Shown here: in pieces, positions 8,967-17,927 of the stretch
Layout: each line of letters begins with the position of its first letter
Numbering within the stretch: position 1 is the stretch's first letter
Source of the DNA: CBDUQI01 sp965369325
Lineage (GTDB): Bacteria; Pseudomonadota; Gammaproteobacteria; Steroidobacterales; JBCBZW01
DNA: 38,831 nt
Reading direction: 5' to 3'
NCBI GenBank assembly: GCA_965369325.1
Contig: CBDUQI010000029.1
Span: 1 to 38,831 of the forward strand
Program-made: the position numbers and the translations under genes
Notes under the pieces: model-generated
What the model was told of the DNA's origin: nothing
Database searches by the model: none
Seen by the model: only the letters and a program-made list of their open reading frames with translations

Positions 8967-11156
8967 ATGGAAAGCTCAGGCAAATGCCCGTTCTCGGCGG
9001 GCGCGACCAAACATACGGCAGGTGGGGGCACTTCTAATAAGGCGTGGTGGCCCAACGAGTTACGGTTGGATATCCTGCATCAGCAGTCCGCTCGCGGAAA
9101 CCCGATGGGGCCCGAGTTCGATTACGCTGCCGCCTTCCTGAGCCTCGATCTGGAGGCGCTGAAGAAAGACCTTCATGCGCTGATGACCGACTCTCAGGAT
9201 TGGTGGCCAGCCGACTATGGTCACTATGGACCCCTCTTTATCCGGATGGCCTGGCACAGTGCAGGCACCTACCGCACCGCCGACGGCCGTGGAGGCGCTG
9301 GAACGGGTACTCAGCGGTTCGCTCCGCTCAATAGCTGGCCGGATAACGGCAATCTGGACAAGGCCCGGATGTTGCTGTGGCCGATCAAACAGAAGTACGG
9401 CGACAAGATCTCCTGGGCCGACCTGATGATCCTGGCCGGCAACTGCGCCCTGGAATCCATGGGCTTTGAGACATTTGGATTCTCCGGCGGCCGCGTAGAC
9501 GTGTGGGAGCCGGAAAAGGACATCTACTGGGGTGCCGAAGACACCTGGCTGGGCGATGATCGCTACAGCGGGGACCGTGAGCTGGAAAATCCGCTGGCGG
9601 CCGTGCAGATGGGCCTCATCTATGTGAACCCGGAAGGGCCGAACGGCACGCCTGATCCTCTCGCCTCTGCGCGGGATATTCGCGAGACCTTCGGCCGTAT
9701 GGCGATGAACGATGAGGAGACGGTCGCGCTGGTCGCGGGCGGTCACACGTTCGGCAAGGCGCATGGCGCCGGCGATGCCGACCAAGTGGGGCCGGAGCCG
9801 GAGGGTGCGCCGATTGAGGCCCAGGGCCTGGGGTGGCTGAGCAGTCATGCTTCCGGCAAGGGCGTGGATACCATCACCAGCGGTATCGAAGGTGCCTGGA
9901 CCCCCACCCCGACGACTTGGGACATGGCGTACTTCGATATGTTGTTTGGGTACGAATGGAAGCTGACCAAGAGCCCGGCCGGCGCGAACCAGTGGGAGCC
10001 CGTTGACCTCGCCGAAGCGCATCACGCACCACAGGTCGACGGCGCGGGTAAGCCCGTGACCCTCATGATGACCACGGCCGATCTGGCTATGCGCATGGAT
10101 CCGGATTACGAAGCGATCTCGCGTCGTTTCCACGCAGATCCGGCGTTGTTCGCAGATGCCTTTGCACGCGCCTGGTTCAAGCTCACCCACCGCGACATGG
10201 GTCCGCGCTCGCGTTATCTGGGCGTGGACGTCCCGGCGGAAGAACTCACTTGGCAGGACCCGTTGCCGGCGGCCGGCGAGAAGCCGATCACTGACAAAGA
10301 CATCGCTACCCTCAAAGCCTCGATCGCGCAGTCCGGGCTGAGCGTCTCGGAGCTAGTCTCCACCGCCTGGGCATCCGCCTCGACGTTCCGCGGCTCGGAT
10401 ATGCGCGGCGGCGCCAACGGTGCCCGCGTGCGCCTTGCGCCGCAGAAAGACTGGGCGGTCAACCAACCTGATCAGCTCGCCCGCGTACTGGCAACGCTGC
10501 AAGACGTGCGCTCGGCCTTCAACTCTCAGGGCACGCGGCAGGTGTCGCTGGCAGACATGATCGTATTAGCCGGCAACGTCGCTATCGAACAGGCAGCGAG
10601 CAAGGCTGGTCACACGGTGACGGTGCCATTCTCAGCCGGTCGCACCGATGCCAGCCAGGCGCAGACGGACGAGGAGTCGTTTGCTCCGCTTGAGCCGGCT
10701 GCCGACGGCTTCCGCAACTACCAGCGCGCCGCCTTCGCAGTGTCAGGGGAAGAGCTGCTGGTTGACCGGGCCCAATTGCTTAACCTCAGCGCACCCGAAA
10801 TGACGGTGCTGGTGGGCGGACTGCGAGTACTCGGTGCGAACTACGATGGATCCGATCTGGGGGTGTTCACCACCCGGCGGCAAAGCTTGAGCAACGACTT
10901 CTTCGTCAACTTGCTCGACATGAGCACCACCTGGTCCTCCGATGGCGAGGATGATTCGGTGTTTACCGGTCGTGACCGCCGGACCGGTGAAGTCAAGTGG
11001 ACCGGCAGCCGGGTGGACCTGATCTTCGGTTCGAACTCGCAGTTGCGTGCGCTGGCTGAAGTGTACGCTTGTGCCGATGGCGAGGCGCGCTTCGTCAGCG
11101 ATTTCCTCGCCGCCTGGAGCAAGGTGATGGACCTCGACCGGTTCGATCTCGCCTGA
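8967..11156 (+). CDS. katG: Catalase-peroxidase KatG
   Basis: Haem enzyme that destroys hydrogen peroxide. Distal-site residues are Arg93, Trp96 and His97 (RMAWHSAGTYR). The Met-Tyr-Trp adduct residues are Trp96, Tyr219 (LIYVNPEG) and Met245 (RMAMND). The proximal His is His260 (GGHTFGK). The Tyr-Met and Met-His spacings (26 and 15) equal those of known KatG. The C-terminal half repeats the fold without haem, as usual. At 729 aa it is full length. ATG 8967 is preferred over 8913 because AAAGGA lies just upstream and MESSGKCPF is a typical KatG start. It is divergent from the GT51 gene across a 300-base gap where no clear OxyR-type site could be assigned. Confidence 0.96.
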   Translation: MESSGKCPFSAGATKHTAGGGTSNKAWWPNELRLDILHQQSARGNPMGPEFDYAAAFLSLDLEALKKDLHALMTDSQDWWPADYGHYGPLFIRMAWHSAGTYRTADGRGGAGTGTQRFAPLNSWPDNGNLDKARMLLWPIKQKYGDKISWADLMILAGNCALESMGFETFGFSGGRVDVWEPEKDIYWGAEDTWLGDDRYSGDRELENPLAAVQMGLIYVNPEGPNGTPDPLASARDIRETFGRMAMNDEETVALVAGGHTFGKAHGAGDADQVGPEPEGAPIEAQGLGWLSSHASGKGVDTITSGIEGAWTPTPTTWDMAYFDMLFGYEWKLTKSPAGANQWEPVDLAEAHHAPQVDGAGKPVTLMMTTADLAMRMDPDYEAISRRFHADPALFADAFARAWFKLTHRDMGPRSRYLGVDVPAEELTWQDPLPAAGEKPITDKDIATLKASIAQSGLSVSELVSTAWASASTFRGSDMRGGANGARVRLAPQKDWAVNQPDQLARVLATLQDVRSAFNSQGTRQVSLADMIVLAGNVAIEQAASKAGHTVTVPFSAGRTDASQAQTDEESFAPLEPAADGFRNYQRAAFAVSGEELLVDRAQLLNLSAPEMTVLVGGLRVLGANYDGSDLGVFTTRRQSLSNDFFVNLLDMSTTWSSDGEDDSVFTGRDRRTGEVKWTGSRVDLIFGSNSQLRALAEVYACADGEARFVSDFLAAWSKVMDLDRFDLA

Positions 11157-11401
11157 GCGAAAACCGATCGAGGGTGCTGGCAAACGTGGCTTTGGCGTGT
11201 CTTCAGTTTGAGGCGCGCCAGAGCCGCACCAGCCTCCCAGTCGCTGGCAAGCTCGAGCTACCATGTCCGCAAACTCTGTTGTGCTGCCTAGAACTTTGGT
11301 GCAGTTGCGATTTTCCTGCAGCAGTGCCCAAAACTGCCACGTGTCTCCTGGAATTTGTTGAGCTATTCCCGCATACTTCGCCGCCATTGAAGGAGTCGAG
11401 A

Positions 11402-12604
11402 ATGGCGAAAAATGACCCTAAACGGGTAAAGGCGCCCCCTCCGTTCGACGTCGCCACCCTGCTTAGCTGGGTTGCGCGAGAAACCGGCGAGGATGATGTC
11501 GGGTACCTGGACGGTGAAGCACTACATGCGTTGTGCGATAGCCTTGCCGAGTGCACGGAGCTGCACTTCATTGGGCGCAGTCGCGCCCAGCGCCTGCTAG
11601 TGCAAAACCTGATCAAACGGGTGCGGCTGCGTCAGTATATGGCGCGCCATCCCGAGATCAGTGAGATACAAATCACCCGCCCGGTTTTTCTCATCGCTCC
11701 GCCCCGCACTGGAACTACGTTTCTCCATCGCCTGCTGGCACAGGACCCGGCGGCTCGCGCGACTCGCCTTTGGGAGGCGATGCTTGCGCCGCCCGCCGAG
11801 CCTGCGCTGCGCGGGGATCCCGCGTACTTTGAGCAGGACTACCGCGTCGCACTCTCACGTAAGGCCATCGCGGCGCGCAAACGATTCAGCGCCGCGTTGG
11901 AGACCATCCATCCTTCCGGCGTCGATCTACCCGAGGAGTGCTGGGGTCTCCTTGAGGCCACCATGCTCTCGCATAGCTATATGTTCTACGGGCCGGTGAC
12001 GAGTTATCTGGACTGGTTGACGGGGCGTACCCATGAGCAGTGGGTGGAGGCGTGCCGTATTTACGCCGACCAGGTTCGGTTGTTGCAGTGGTGGTATCCT
12101 GGGCAGTTCTGGGTGTTAAAGAATCCCTTCCTCATCTGTGCGGTGGACGCCATCTACGAAGTGTTCCCTGATGCGGTCATCGTGCAGCAGAATCGAGACG
12201 CTGGGCCCTGCGCCGCATCGCTAAGTAGCCTGCTGGCTGCGGCCTACAAGCCGCTGATGCTTAATGTCGATAACGAGCGGGTCGGCGCGCTGGCACTGCG
12301 GTACCTCACCGAGGTAGTCGCACGCAACGTGACGGCGCGTGCAAAGCTGCCTGCCGAGCGTTTCGTGGACATCGACTATCCGCAGCTGCTGGCCGATCCT
12401 ATGGGGTGTGCTGAGCGGGTTTACGCGGCCGCCGACCGGGAGCTGACGCCTGGCGCTCGTGATGCGATGGCCGCCTACATCGCCGGGCAGAAGAAAAGCG
12501 GAAAGCACCACGGACACGCCTACACGCTTGAAGATTATGGATTGGACGAGCACGCTGTCGAGGAGGCGTTCGCAGCCTACGGCGCGATAGTGGGCAAGGG
12601 GTAA
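11402..12604 (+). CDS. Sulfotransferase family protein
   Basis: Predicted PAPS-dependent sulfotransferase of the bacterial family that also includes Stf0-like and tyrosyl-protein-sulfotransferase-like proteins. The 5'-phosphosulfate loop reads PPRTGTT (100-106) followed by FLHRLLAQDP. A second block, WVLKNPFL, and the later QQNRDAGP region correspond to the 3'-phosphate-binding part, although the usual His-Arg-Asp-Pro is replaced by QNRDAG. The length is 400 aa. ATG 11402 is chosen because AAGGAG lies 6 nt upstream; the frame stays open back into katG, but that part is a shadow. The acceptor is unknown. It is convergent with the TPR gene that ends at 12697. Confidence 0.8.
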   Translation: MAKNDPKRVKAPPPFDVATLLSWVARETGEDDVGYLDGEALHALCDSLAECTELHFIGRSRAQRLLVQNLIKRVRLRQYMARHPEISEIQITRPVFLIAPPRTGTTFLHRLLAQDPAARATRLWEAMLAPPAEPALRGDPAYFEQDYRVALSRKAIAARKRFSAALETIHPSGVDLPEECWGLLEATMLSHSYMFYGPVTSYLDWLTGRTHEQWVEACRIYADQVRLLQWWYPGQFWVLKNPFLICAVDAIYEVFPDAVIVQQNRDAGPCAASLSSLLAAAYKPLMLNVDNERVGALALRYLTEVVARNVTARAKLPAERFVDIDYPQLLADPMGCAERVYAAADRELTPGARDAMAAYIAGQKKSGKHHGHAYTLEDYGLDEHAVEEAFAAYGAIVGKG

Positions 12605-12696
12605 CGTCGGCCGGGTACGCTTTACCGGACGGTCCTACGGGCGCGGTCGTTACCATGCGCAGAACACCGGCGTTGTGGACGCTCCCAACAGAGTAC

Positions 12697-14349
12697 TCAG
12701 GATATCCCGAACTTCTGCGACAGCTCCCTCGGCAAGCGCTCAATTTGCTGATACAACGGGCCGATCGCCGCTTTCTGTGCCGCGTCCAATGTTGGTAACA
12801 GCTGCGCCGCCGTTCGCGCGGCCTTGATGGATGCTGCGCCGTCACCCAGTGCGTCGTGGACCAGGGCCAAGTTCATTTTGACGGTAAGATGTTCTTTCGG
12901 CCGCGCCTGCCGATGCGTAGGATCGCACGTGCAGATCATCGCGACAGCTTGTTCCGCGATATCGAGCGCGCGATTCGTTCGCCCAACCATGACCAAAACC
13001 TCGGTCAGATTGCAGGATGCTTTCAGGCACTGAGTGAGGTGCAGGATTTGTGGTCGTAGTGGTTGTGCACGCAGCTCGACCAGGGCCTGCTCTCCCCACC
13101 GCACTGCGGTGTCATGAGCGCCAGCATGCAGCGCAATACGTGCGCCTGTGTAGTAGGCCCCAATCAAATCGCTCCGGGATCCTTGCCCGTCGCGCGCGAG
13201 CAAGCGTTGGTAGCCCTCTATCGCCATATTCATGTAATTCAAGGCGGACCCAGAGCCCTCAAGCTGATCCAGTGCGATCGCCAGGTTTTGTCGCGCTTGG
13301 GTCAGATCCTCTAGAAAGGCAAGTGGACGTTGTGCGTAAGCGTGCTCCAGTGAGTTTACAACCTCCTGTAGTAACGCCAACTCCCGCTCAAACATTTCCT
13401 GATCACCAAACACCGTGGCGAGCGTGCGCTGGCTGTTCAGCAGGTCTGCGCGATACGTATCAGGTGCCAGTTCGAAGCAATCGCTGAACAACGCGACTGA
13501 TTGCTCGGCTGCGCTTTGTGCCTCGGGAAGCCGGCCCAGGTCACTCAGGATGGACGCTTTCGTGTTTAGCGACTGCGCCAAGTCTCTCGCAAACCTTGCG
13601 GGTTGGCGATCGTACAGGCGCTGGCGCACGGACAATGACTCATCAACCGTCGCGAGGGCCGCCGCTGCATCAGCGTTGTCGTGCTGGTTGCTCGCCAGAT
13701 CGTTCGCTGCATCCGCAAAGCTAAACGCGTACGTTTCGGGGTCGTGTTCGCTTAAGCTTCGGTAGATATCGAAGCAGCGCTGGGCTGCAACCAGCGCATC
13801 CTCGTGGCGCCGGAGGTTGGAGAGTGTCGCCGCGAGCATGTTCAGCGCGCCGGCTAAATGTTCCTGAGATCGGATATCACGCTTATCGACCAGCACCTGC
13901 GCCTGCGCAACATTTCGCTCCGCCGGTGCGACCGCTTGTGTCCCCATACCCGCGTTGAGCAGGCGACTGATCAAATCGTTCCGCAGCCGGACGCGAAGGA
14001 CTTGCTGAGCGGCATCCGCTGTGACCCATTCCTCGGCCTCATCCACAAGTTGCTGTGCCACAGTAATAGCGAGTTCGCTGAGCGCCTCGGTTGTTATCGG
14101 TATCGCGCTGCGCAATGAGCTCGCCAGTCTTAGGTCGGGCACTTCCTGGAGACGCTCTGCCAGTACTCTCCCAATCGGATCCCCTGTCTCTATGGCGGTC
14201 TCAAGTGCGCTCGAGGCGTGTAACGCAAGGCGCTCACCACCGAGTGCTTGGCGCACCGACGTGATGCGCTCGGGATGGCGCGCCGCAATCCGGGTCAGTA
14301 TCGTTAGCGCCTGTTTAGGTGTCATGTCGCCCGCCGTCGCCAGTGCCAT
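12697..14349 (-). CDS. TPR-repeat protein, third gene of the STAND-type set
   Basis: A 550-aa helical repeat protein with no signal peptide or membrane segment. TPR-like pairs run through about residues 130-480, for example LAGALNMLAATLSNLRRHED and AQSLNTKASILSDLGRLPEA. Its first 40 residues (QALTILTRIAARHPER) resemble the start of the neighbouring gene (AAISILQRVAARKPKR), so the two are paralogues from a tandem duplication. The start overlaps the upstream gene by 35 nt in another frame, and no clear Shine-Dalgarno is seen at 14349; ATG 14325 is an alternative. In STAND proteins TPRs usually form the ligand-sensing arm, so a sensor role is inferred. Function is otherwise unknown. Confidence 0.8.
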   Translation of the reverse strand: MALATAGDMTPKQALTILTRIAARHPERITSVRQALGGERLALHASSALETAIETGDPIGRVLAERLQEVPDLRLASSLRSAIPITTEALSELAITVAQQLVDEAEEWVTADAAQQVLRVRLRNDLISRLLNAGMGTQAVAPAERNVAQAQVLVDKRDIRSQEHLAGALNMLAATLSNLRRHEDALVAAQRCFDIYRSLSEHDPETYAFSFADAANDLASNQHDNADAAAALATVDESLSVRQRLYDRQPARFARDLAQSLNTKASILSDLGRLPEAQSAAEQSVALFSDCFELAPDTYRADLLNSQRTLATVFGDQEMFERELALLQEVVNSLEHAYAQRPLAFLEDLTQARQNLAIALDQLEGSGSALNYMNMAIEGYQRLLARDGQGSRSDLIGAYYTGARIALHAGAHDTAVRWGEQALVELRAQPLRPQILHLTQCLKASCNLTEVLVMVGRTNRALDIAEQAVAMICTCDPTHRQARPKEHLTVKMNLALVHDALGDGAASIKAARTAAQLLPTLDAAQKAAIGPLYQQIERLPRELSQKFGIS

Positions 14350-15688
14350 TCGTTGACGCCAACGTCTGATCCGGCTCCGCCGGTGCCCGCTTCAACTGCT
14401 CTACTGCATCCAGCAGCATTGGCCGAGATGCCTCGTCGGTCTGGGCTACGATTCCCCGGAGCGTGTCAGACAGGAAGTCCTGCGATCCGTTAGCTGCCTG
14501 CCGTGCGAAGTACGTGAGCAGCGCGCGTAACCCTTGCACCAGATTGTCGGAGAACCGGGCCGGATCGGCCATAGCAAGGTGCAAGTAATCCTCCAACGCC
14601 ACCTGCGCAGCGGTGATCGCTGCCGCGTAGTCACCTATATTGAACCTCGCCGCCGCCAAACCCTCGTGGACTCTGGCATGCTCGAAACGAAACGCCGCAG
14701 GGTGGATGGCTAGCAGTGCATTGAATGTCTCGGCGGCGATCTCCATCCACTGGGCTGCTTGTGCGGGCTGACTTAGTCGCTGGTGAACCATGGCGAGATT
14801 CGTCAACGCCTGTGCCCACTGCGGCTTGAATTGAATGGGTCTGTCCTCGTGCAGGACCCCGAACACCTGTTCGGCTTCCTGCGCGGCGGGCAATGCTTCG
14901 GCGTGGCGGCCTAACGCGACCAGTATGTTTGCTTCAACACCCAGCGCAGATGCGAGCCTGTAACGATCGATCAGATCCCGTAGGTCTTGCTTTCGAAAAA
15001 TCACGATGGCCTCCTGAACATTGTCCAGTGCCGCATGATGCTCGCCCAACCCAAACAGATTTCCTGCTAGGTTGTTCAGCGCGTTCGCAAGATCGCTCTG
15101 GTGCTTGGAATGCAACGCAGCGGGTAATCCGCGGTAGATCGACACCGTTTTCTTATTCGTCCGCGCAGCGTCTCGGTGCAACCCCTGCGCTTCAGCGGTA
15201 ACGCCGAGTGTGAACAGCGCCGTTGCATATCGCCGCTGTTCGACCGGGAGCATGGGTTTGTCCCGCTGAACAAAGTGTCCCACTACCTTGAGCGCGATTG
15301 TGTGGGCTTCGGCGTTTCGCCCGTCCTCTCGCAGTCGGGCCGCATAATTGCAACCAATAACGGCGTAGTTCTCATCAAACAGGGGATGCTCGCGCATTGT
15401 TTCGAGAAAACAAAAACTCTTGCGGGTGACCGTTGTCGCAGTACGCCGCAGCGAAACAGTGTTTTGCGGAAGTTCGTTATGGTAACGCAAACAGTACTTG
15501 TCCGGCCACGATTCGGCCACCGCGCTCAGTGCGTTGTCGAGCGTTTCCGGGTCGAAGCTCGGCGCCAGTGCTACCGCTGTCGCGAACAGGCTGTGTCGAT
15601 GCCTAATCGCCTGAATCAGAAACTCCGCGCGCTTTGGCTTTCTGGCGGCCACGCGCTGTAGGATTGATATCGCGGCATGGTGGTCCAC
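14315..15688 (-). CDS. TPR-repeat protein, second gene of the STAND-type set
   Basis: A 457-aa TPR protein beginning with GTG, 10 nt after the stop of the DUF4062-ATPase gene, without a visible Shine-Dalgarno, so translation is probably coupled. TPR pairs are clear at about 190-330, e.g. LANALNNLAGNLFGLGEHHA and QALTNLAMVHQRLSQPAQAA. The N-terminal block AAISILQRVAARKPKR looks like the linker that follows the ATPase in single-chain DUF4062-ATPase-TPR proteins, so this gene probably carries the arm of a split STAND protein. The downstream gene repeats the same module. Cytoplasmic, no export signal. Confidence 0.8.
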   Translation of the reverse strand: MDHHAAISILQRVAARKPKRAEFLIQAIRHRHSLFATAVALAPSFDPETLDNALSAVAESWPDKYCLRYHNELPQNTVSLRRTATTVTRKSFCFLETMREHPLFDENYAVIGCNYAARLREDGRNAEAHTIALKVVGHFVQRDKPMLPVEQRRYATALFTLGVTAEAQGLHRDAARTNKKTVSIYRGLPAALHSKHQSDLANALNNLAGNLFGLGEHHAALDNVQEAIVIFRKQDLRDLIDRYRLASALGVEANILVALGRHAEALPAAQEAEQVFGVLHEDRPIQFKPQWAQALTNLAMVHQRLSQPAQAAQWMEIAAETFNALLAIHPAAFRFEHARVHEGLAAARFNIGDYAAAITAAQVALEDYLHLAMADPARFSDNLVQGLRALLTYFARQAANGSQDFLSDTLRGIVAQTDEASRPMLLDAVEQLKRAPAEPDQTLASTNGTGDGGRHDT

Positions 15689-15698
15689 GGTTTTGGTG

Positions 15699-17246
15699 TC
15701 AGGTGAGCGGTTGCTCTGGCCCCAATACCAGAGTCAGAAGTTCATCGGCATCTGTGTCGAGCGCCGCTTCCACCAGGTGCTCGCCCAGAAGATCGGGTTG
15801 CAACGGTTCGATCCATTTATCCCCAGGGTAACTGTCATGCAGCAATTCCACGATTGCGTGTAGAACATCGGAGCGCTGCTCGTGAAAGAATTCCAGGCGC
15901 CTGACGATGTTCACGGCTTCGCGCACATCGTCTGCACCCCCGCCGAGGGTGATCGTGGCCATGGCGCGTTCTATGCCGCGGGTGAGCGTCTTTGGTAACT
16001 CCCGTGTGGCCGCGAGATTACGCCAAAATCGACGCTCACGATCCAGCATGACGTCCAAGATGCCGTCCTCGCCCTTCACCTCAACCCCATCCACGGCCGC
16101 CAACGCAGTCATGTGCAGCAGCAATACGCGATCGAAATAACTCGCTTCATAGTCAGCGGGCTCGGTGTTCGGCACGAGTTTGCCGAGTGCCTTCGCAAAG
16201 GCCTCCGCCGCGATGTGGAAGGAGCGTCGCCGATCTTTTACGTCCAGCGCCAATGCCGACAATGCCGCGCGCTGGGTCGCCTTGCCGCGCAATAATTCGC
16301 CAACGCCATCGCCTGCGCTGAGTATCTCGTCCCACCAATCGCCCGCGCCGCGCGCCAGCAGGAGCAGACGGGTGCGGCTGTTTGGACGATCAAGCATGCC
16401 CCGCATAACCTCATGCAGCAGGTCGCGGCAAGTCTCTGCATAGTCCAGTACGATTAGCAGGTCGCGACGGTGGCCAAACAGCCGCGAAATGCCATTGGGT
16501 GGGGGGCTTGGGTGTCGGTGATCGAGAAAGCCAGCGAGCCACCGCTGATCCTGCTGCTGTTTGCAAAACTCGACGGCCAGGCGGGTTTTGCCGATGCCGC
16601 CGGGGCCGGTGTACAGGCGCACCCCCCAGGTATCGGACGTTTCGGCCCAGTCGCGCAAGCCTTGCAACTCATCTTCGCGACCATGGAATGGGACTACCCC
16701 GTAATCACCCCGCAGCAATGCCCCGGGCGAGATCCCGTCCCGGTAGCGGTTTTGTGGAATTGCGAGATAGTTGGAGACATGCCGTTGCGTGACCCAATTG
16801 CTGAGTGCTGCTAGCACATCGCTCGCAAGATCCGGCGGAGACGTAAAACGTGCAACTACCCGATCGGCTTCTACCCGCGCACGAAACGCTTGCTGCCGAT
16901 CACGCAACACGTCGGTTTCGGTTGGCGCGTCGGGTACCTCGAAGTCCTCTGGGGTGATAAACATCAGTCTAGGGATGTCAGCGGCGACTGCTGCATCGTA
17001 CTCGCACGCGGTAAACGAGGCGTTATCACCGGGCGGGCTGCTGCCGTAGTTGTGCGCCAGGAGCCCGACCAGTATGTCTGCTTCTTTCACCCGTGCGCTG
17101 TCGTAGCTTGCGGGTGTGTCGTCGACGGCGCCGAAGTCCTCCATTCGAATACAGACAAAGTTGTGCAGTTTACCAATCGCCGCCGCGACGGCGTCTCGAT
17201 GCGTCTGAAGGTCGCGGCTGGTGGAGCTCAGAAAAACCTTGATCAT
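15699..17246 (-). CDS. DUF4062 plus STAND/NB-ARC-like ATPase
   Basis: A 515-aa protein. Residues 1 to about 100 match DUF4062: MIKVFLSSTSRDLQTHRDAV, the IRMEDFGA strand and the DILVGLLAHNYGS segment. A P-loop ATPase domain follows: Walker A GPGGIGKT (214-221), Walker B-like LLIVLDYAE (263-271) and a sensor-like LLLLAR (294-299). The rest is helical. In known single-chain relatives a TPR array follows on the same polypeptide; here the chain stops and two TPR genes follow in other frames. STAND ATPases are signalling switches and many act in phage defence or cell-death control; which applies here is not shown by sequence. No neighbouring effector enzyme (nuclease, SIR2, protease) is seen. ATG 17246 has only a weak ribosome binding site. 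Confidence 0.85.
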   Translation of the reverse strand: MIKVFLSSTSRDLQTHRDAVAAAIGKLHNFVCIRMEDFGAVDDTPASYDSARVKEADILVGLLAHNYGSSPPGDNASFTACEYDAAVAADIPRLMFITPEDFEVPDAPTETDVLRDRQQAFRARVEADRVVARFTSPPDLASDVLAALSNWVTQRHVSNYLAIPQNRYRDGISPGALLRGDYGVVPFHGREDELQGLRDWAETSDTWGVRLYTGPGGIGKTRLAVEFCKQQQDQRWLAGFLDHRHPSPPPNGISRLFGHRRDLLIVLDYAETCRDLLHEVMRGMLDRPNSRTRLLLLARGAGDWWDEILSAGDGVGELLRGKATQRAALSALALDVKDRRRSFHIAAEAFAKALGKLVPNTEPADYEASYFDRVLLLHMTALAAVDGVEVKGEDGILDVMLDRERRFWRNLAATRELPKTLTRGIERAMATITLGGGADDVREAVNIVRRLEFFHEQRSDVLHAIVELLHDSYPGDKWIEPLQPDLLGEHLVEAALDTDADELLTLVLGPEQPLT

Positions 17247-17483
17247 CGGCTGTTCGCTTAGAAATCAATATGCAAAGGGTCGGTCGAATTTCAAGTGTGC
17301 GCCCAGTTGCTCACCCATGCAACTAACCAAGCAGTAACTTACCTTCGTCGAAAGGTTTGGTTTTTCAGTTCAGATGGCCTAGGCGTGTTGTCAGAAAAAC
17401 GCCAAGCAACGACGTTCTGGAAGGCCTTGATACTTCGTTTCGAGTCTGAGTAGGTAGGGTAGGGGAGACAGTGTCTTCAACCG

Positions 17484-17927
17484 TTAACTAAGCCACTGGT
17501 CCCAGCGATTCCAAACCGCGAGGTTGCCCAGGTTGAACAGTGCGTGCAAGAAAATGCACAGACCTAGTTTACTCGTGCGGTCCATGACGTAGCCAAGGTA
17601 AAGCGACGGCACAACAACCAGTGCCGCGTGGGCGATGCCATGATCCGGATAGTGATACACGGCGAATATGGCTGTAGTTACTATGTTGGCCGCCGATAGC
17701 CCGCAAAACTGTACATCAAACTGTTGCCGGAGTGCTGGTTGTAACAGCCCACGGAACACCGTTTCCTCAAGTACTGGATACGCGAAACCCACAAGCGCTA
17801 CCTGGAGCCATGTCCAACTGGCTTCAACTTGAGCGGGGATACCTAATGCGAGCAATGCACCCCAATAAAGCGAGGCGGCGAGCATCGCCGCCCCGCAAAG
17901 ATGCCAACTCTTAATGAAGGTTGCCAT
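17484..17927 (-). CDS. CPBP-family intramembrane glutamic protease, probable dedicated sorting protease (myxosortase-like)
   Basis: A 147-aa multi-pass membrane protein with the CPBP (Abi/CAAX) active-site motifs: Glu54-Glu55 and Arg59 in EETVFRG, His92 in FAVYHYP, and His128/Asn132 in LHALFN. It starts at ATG 17927, 17 nt inside the preceding 1415-aa gene, whose protein ends in a GGGGC-transmembrane-Arg tail. CPBP proteases called myxosortases (MrtX, MrtC, MrtP, MrtS, MrtJ) are known or proposed to process such Cys-containing C-terminal signals (MYXO-, Synerg-, JDVT-CTERM). The overlap and the single nearby target make a dedicated substrate-protease pair the best reading. Which Mrt type it is remains open; JDVT/MrtJ seems likeliest. 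The longer frame from 18041 is rejected because it begins inside the antisense-free tail coding of the upstream gene. Confidence 0.82.
   Translation of the reverse strand: MATFIKSWHLCGAAMLAASLYWGALLALGIPAQVEASWTWLQVALVGFAYPVLEETVFRGLLQPALRQQFDVQFCGLSAANIVTTAIFAVYHYPDHGIAHAALVVVPSLYLGYVMDRTSKLGLCIFLHALFNLGNLAVWNRWDQWLS

Noticed and set aside
9060..10190. Long minus-strand ORF (376 aa) inside katG
   Set aside because: Antisense shadow of the high-GC katG frame; no domain-like features and katG is intact.
12697..17246. The three STAND genes as a single gene with two sequencing errors
   Set aside because: The second TPR gene repeats the N-terminal module of the first, and the B/C joint is a 35-nt overlap with its own ATG, so at least that split looks genuine; the A/B split remains less certain.
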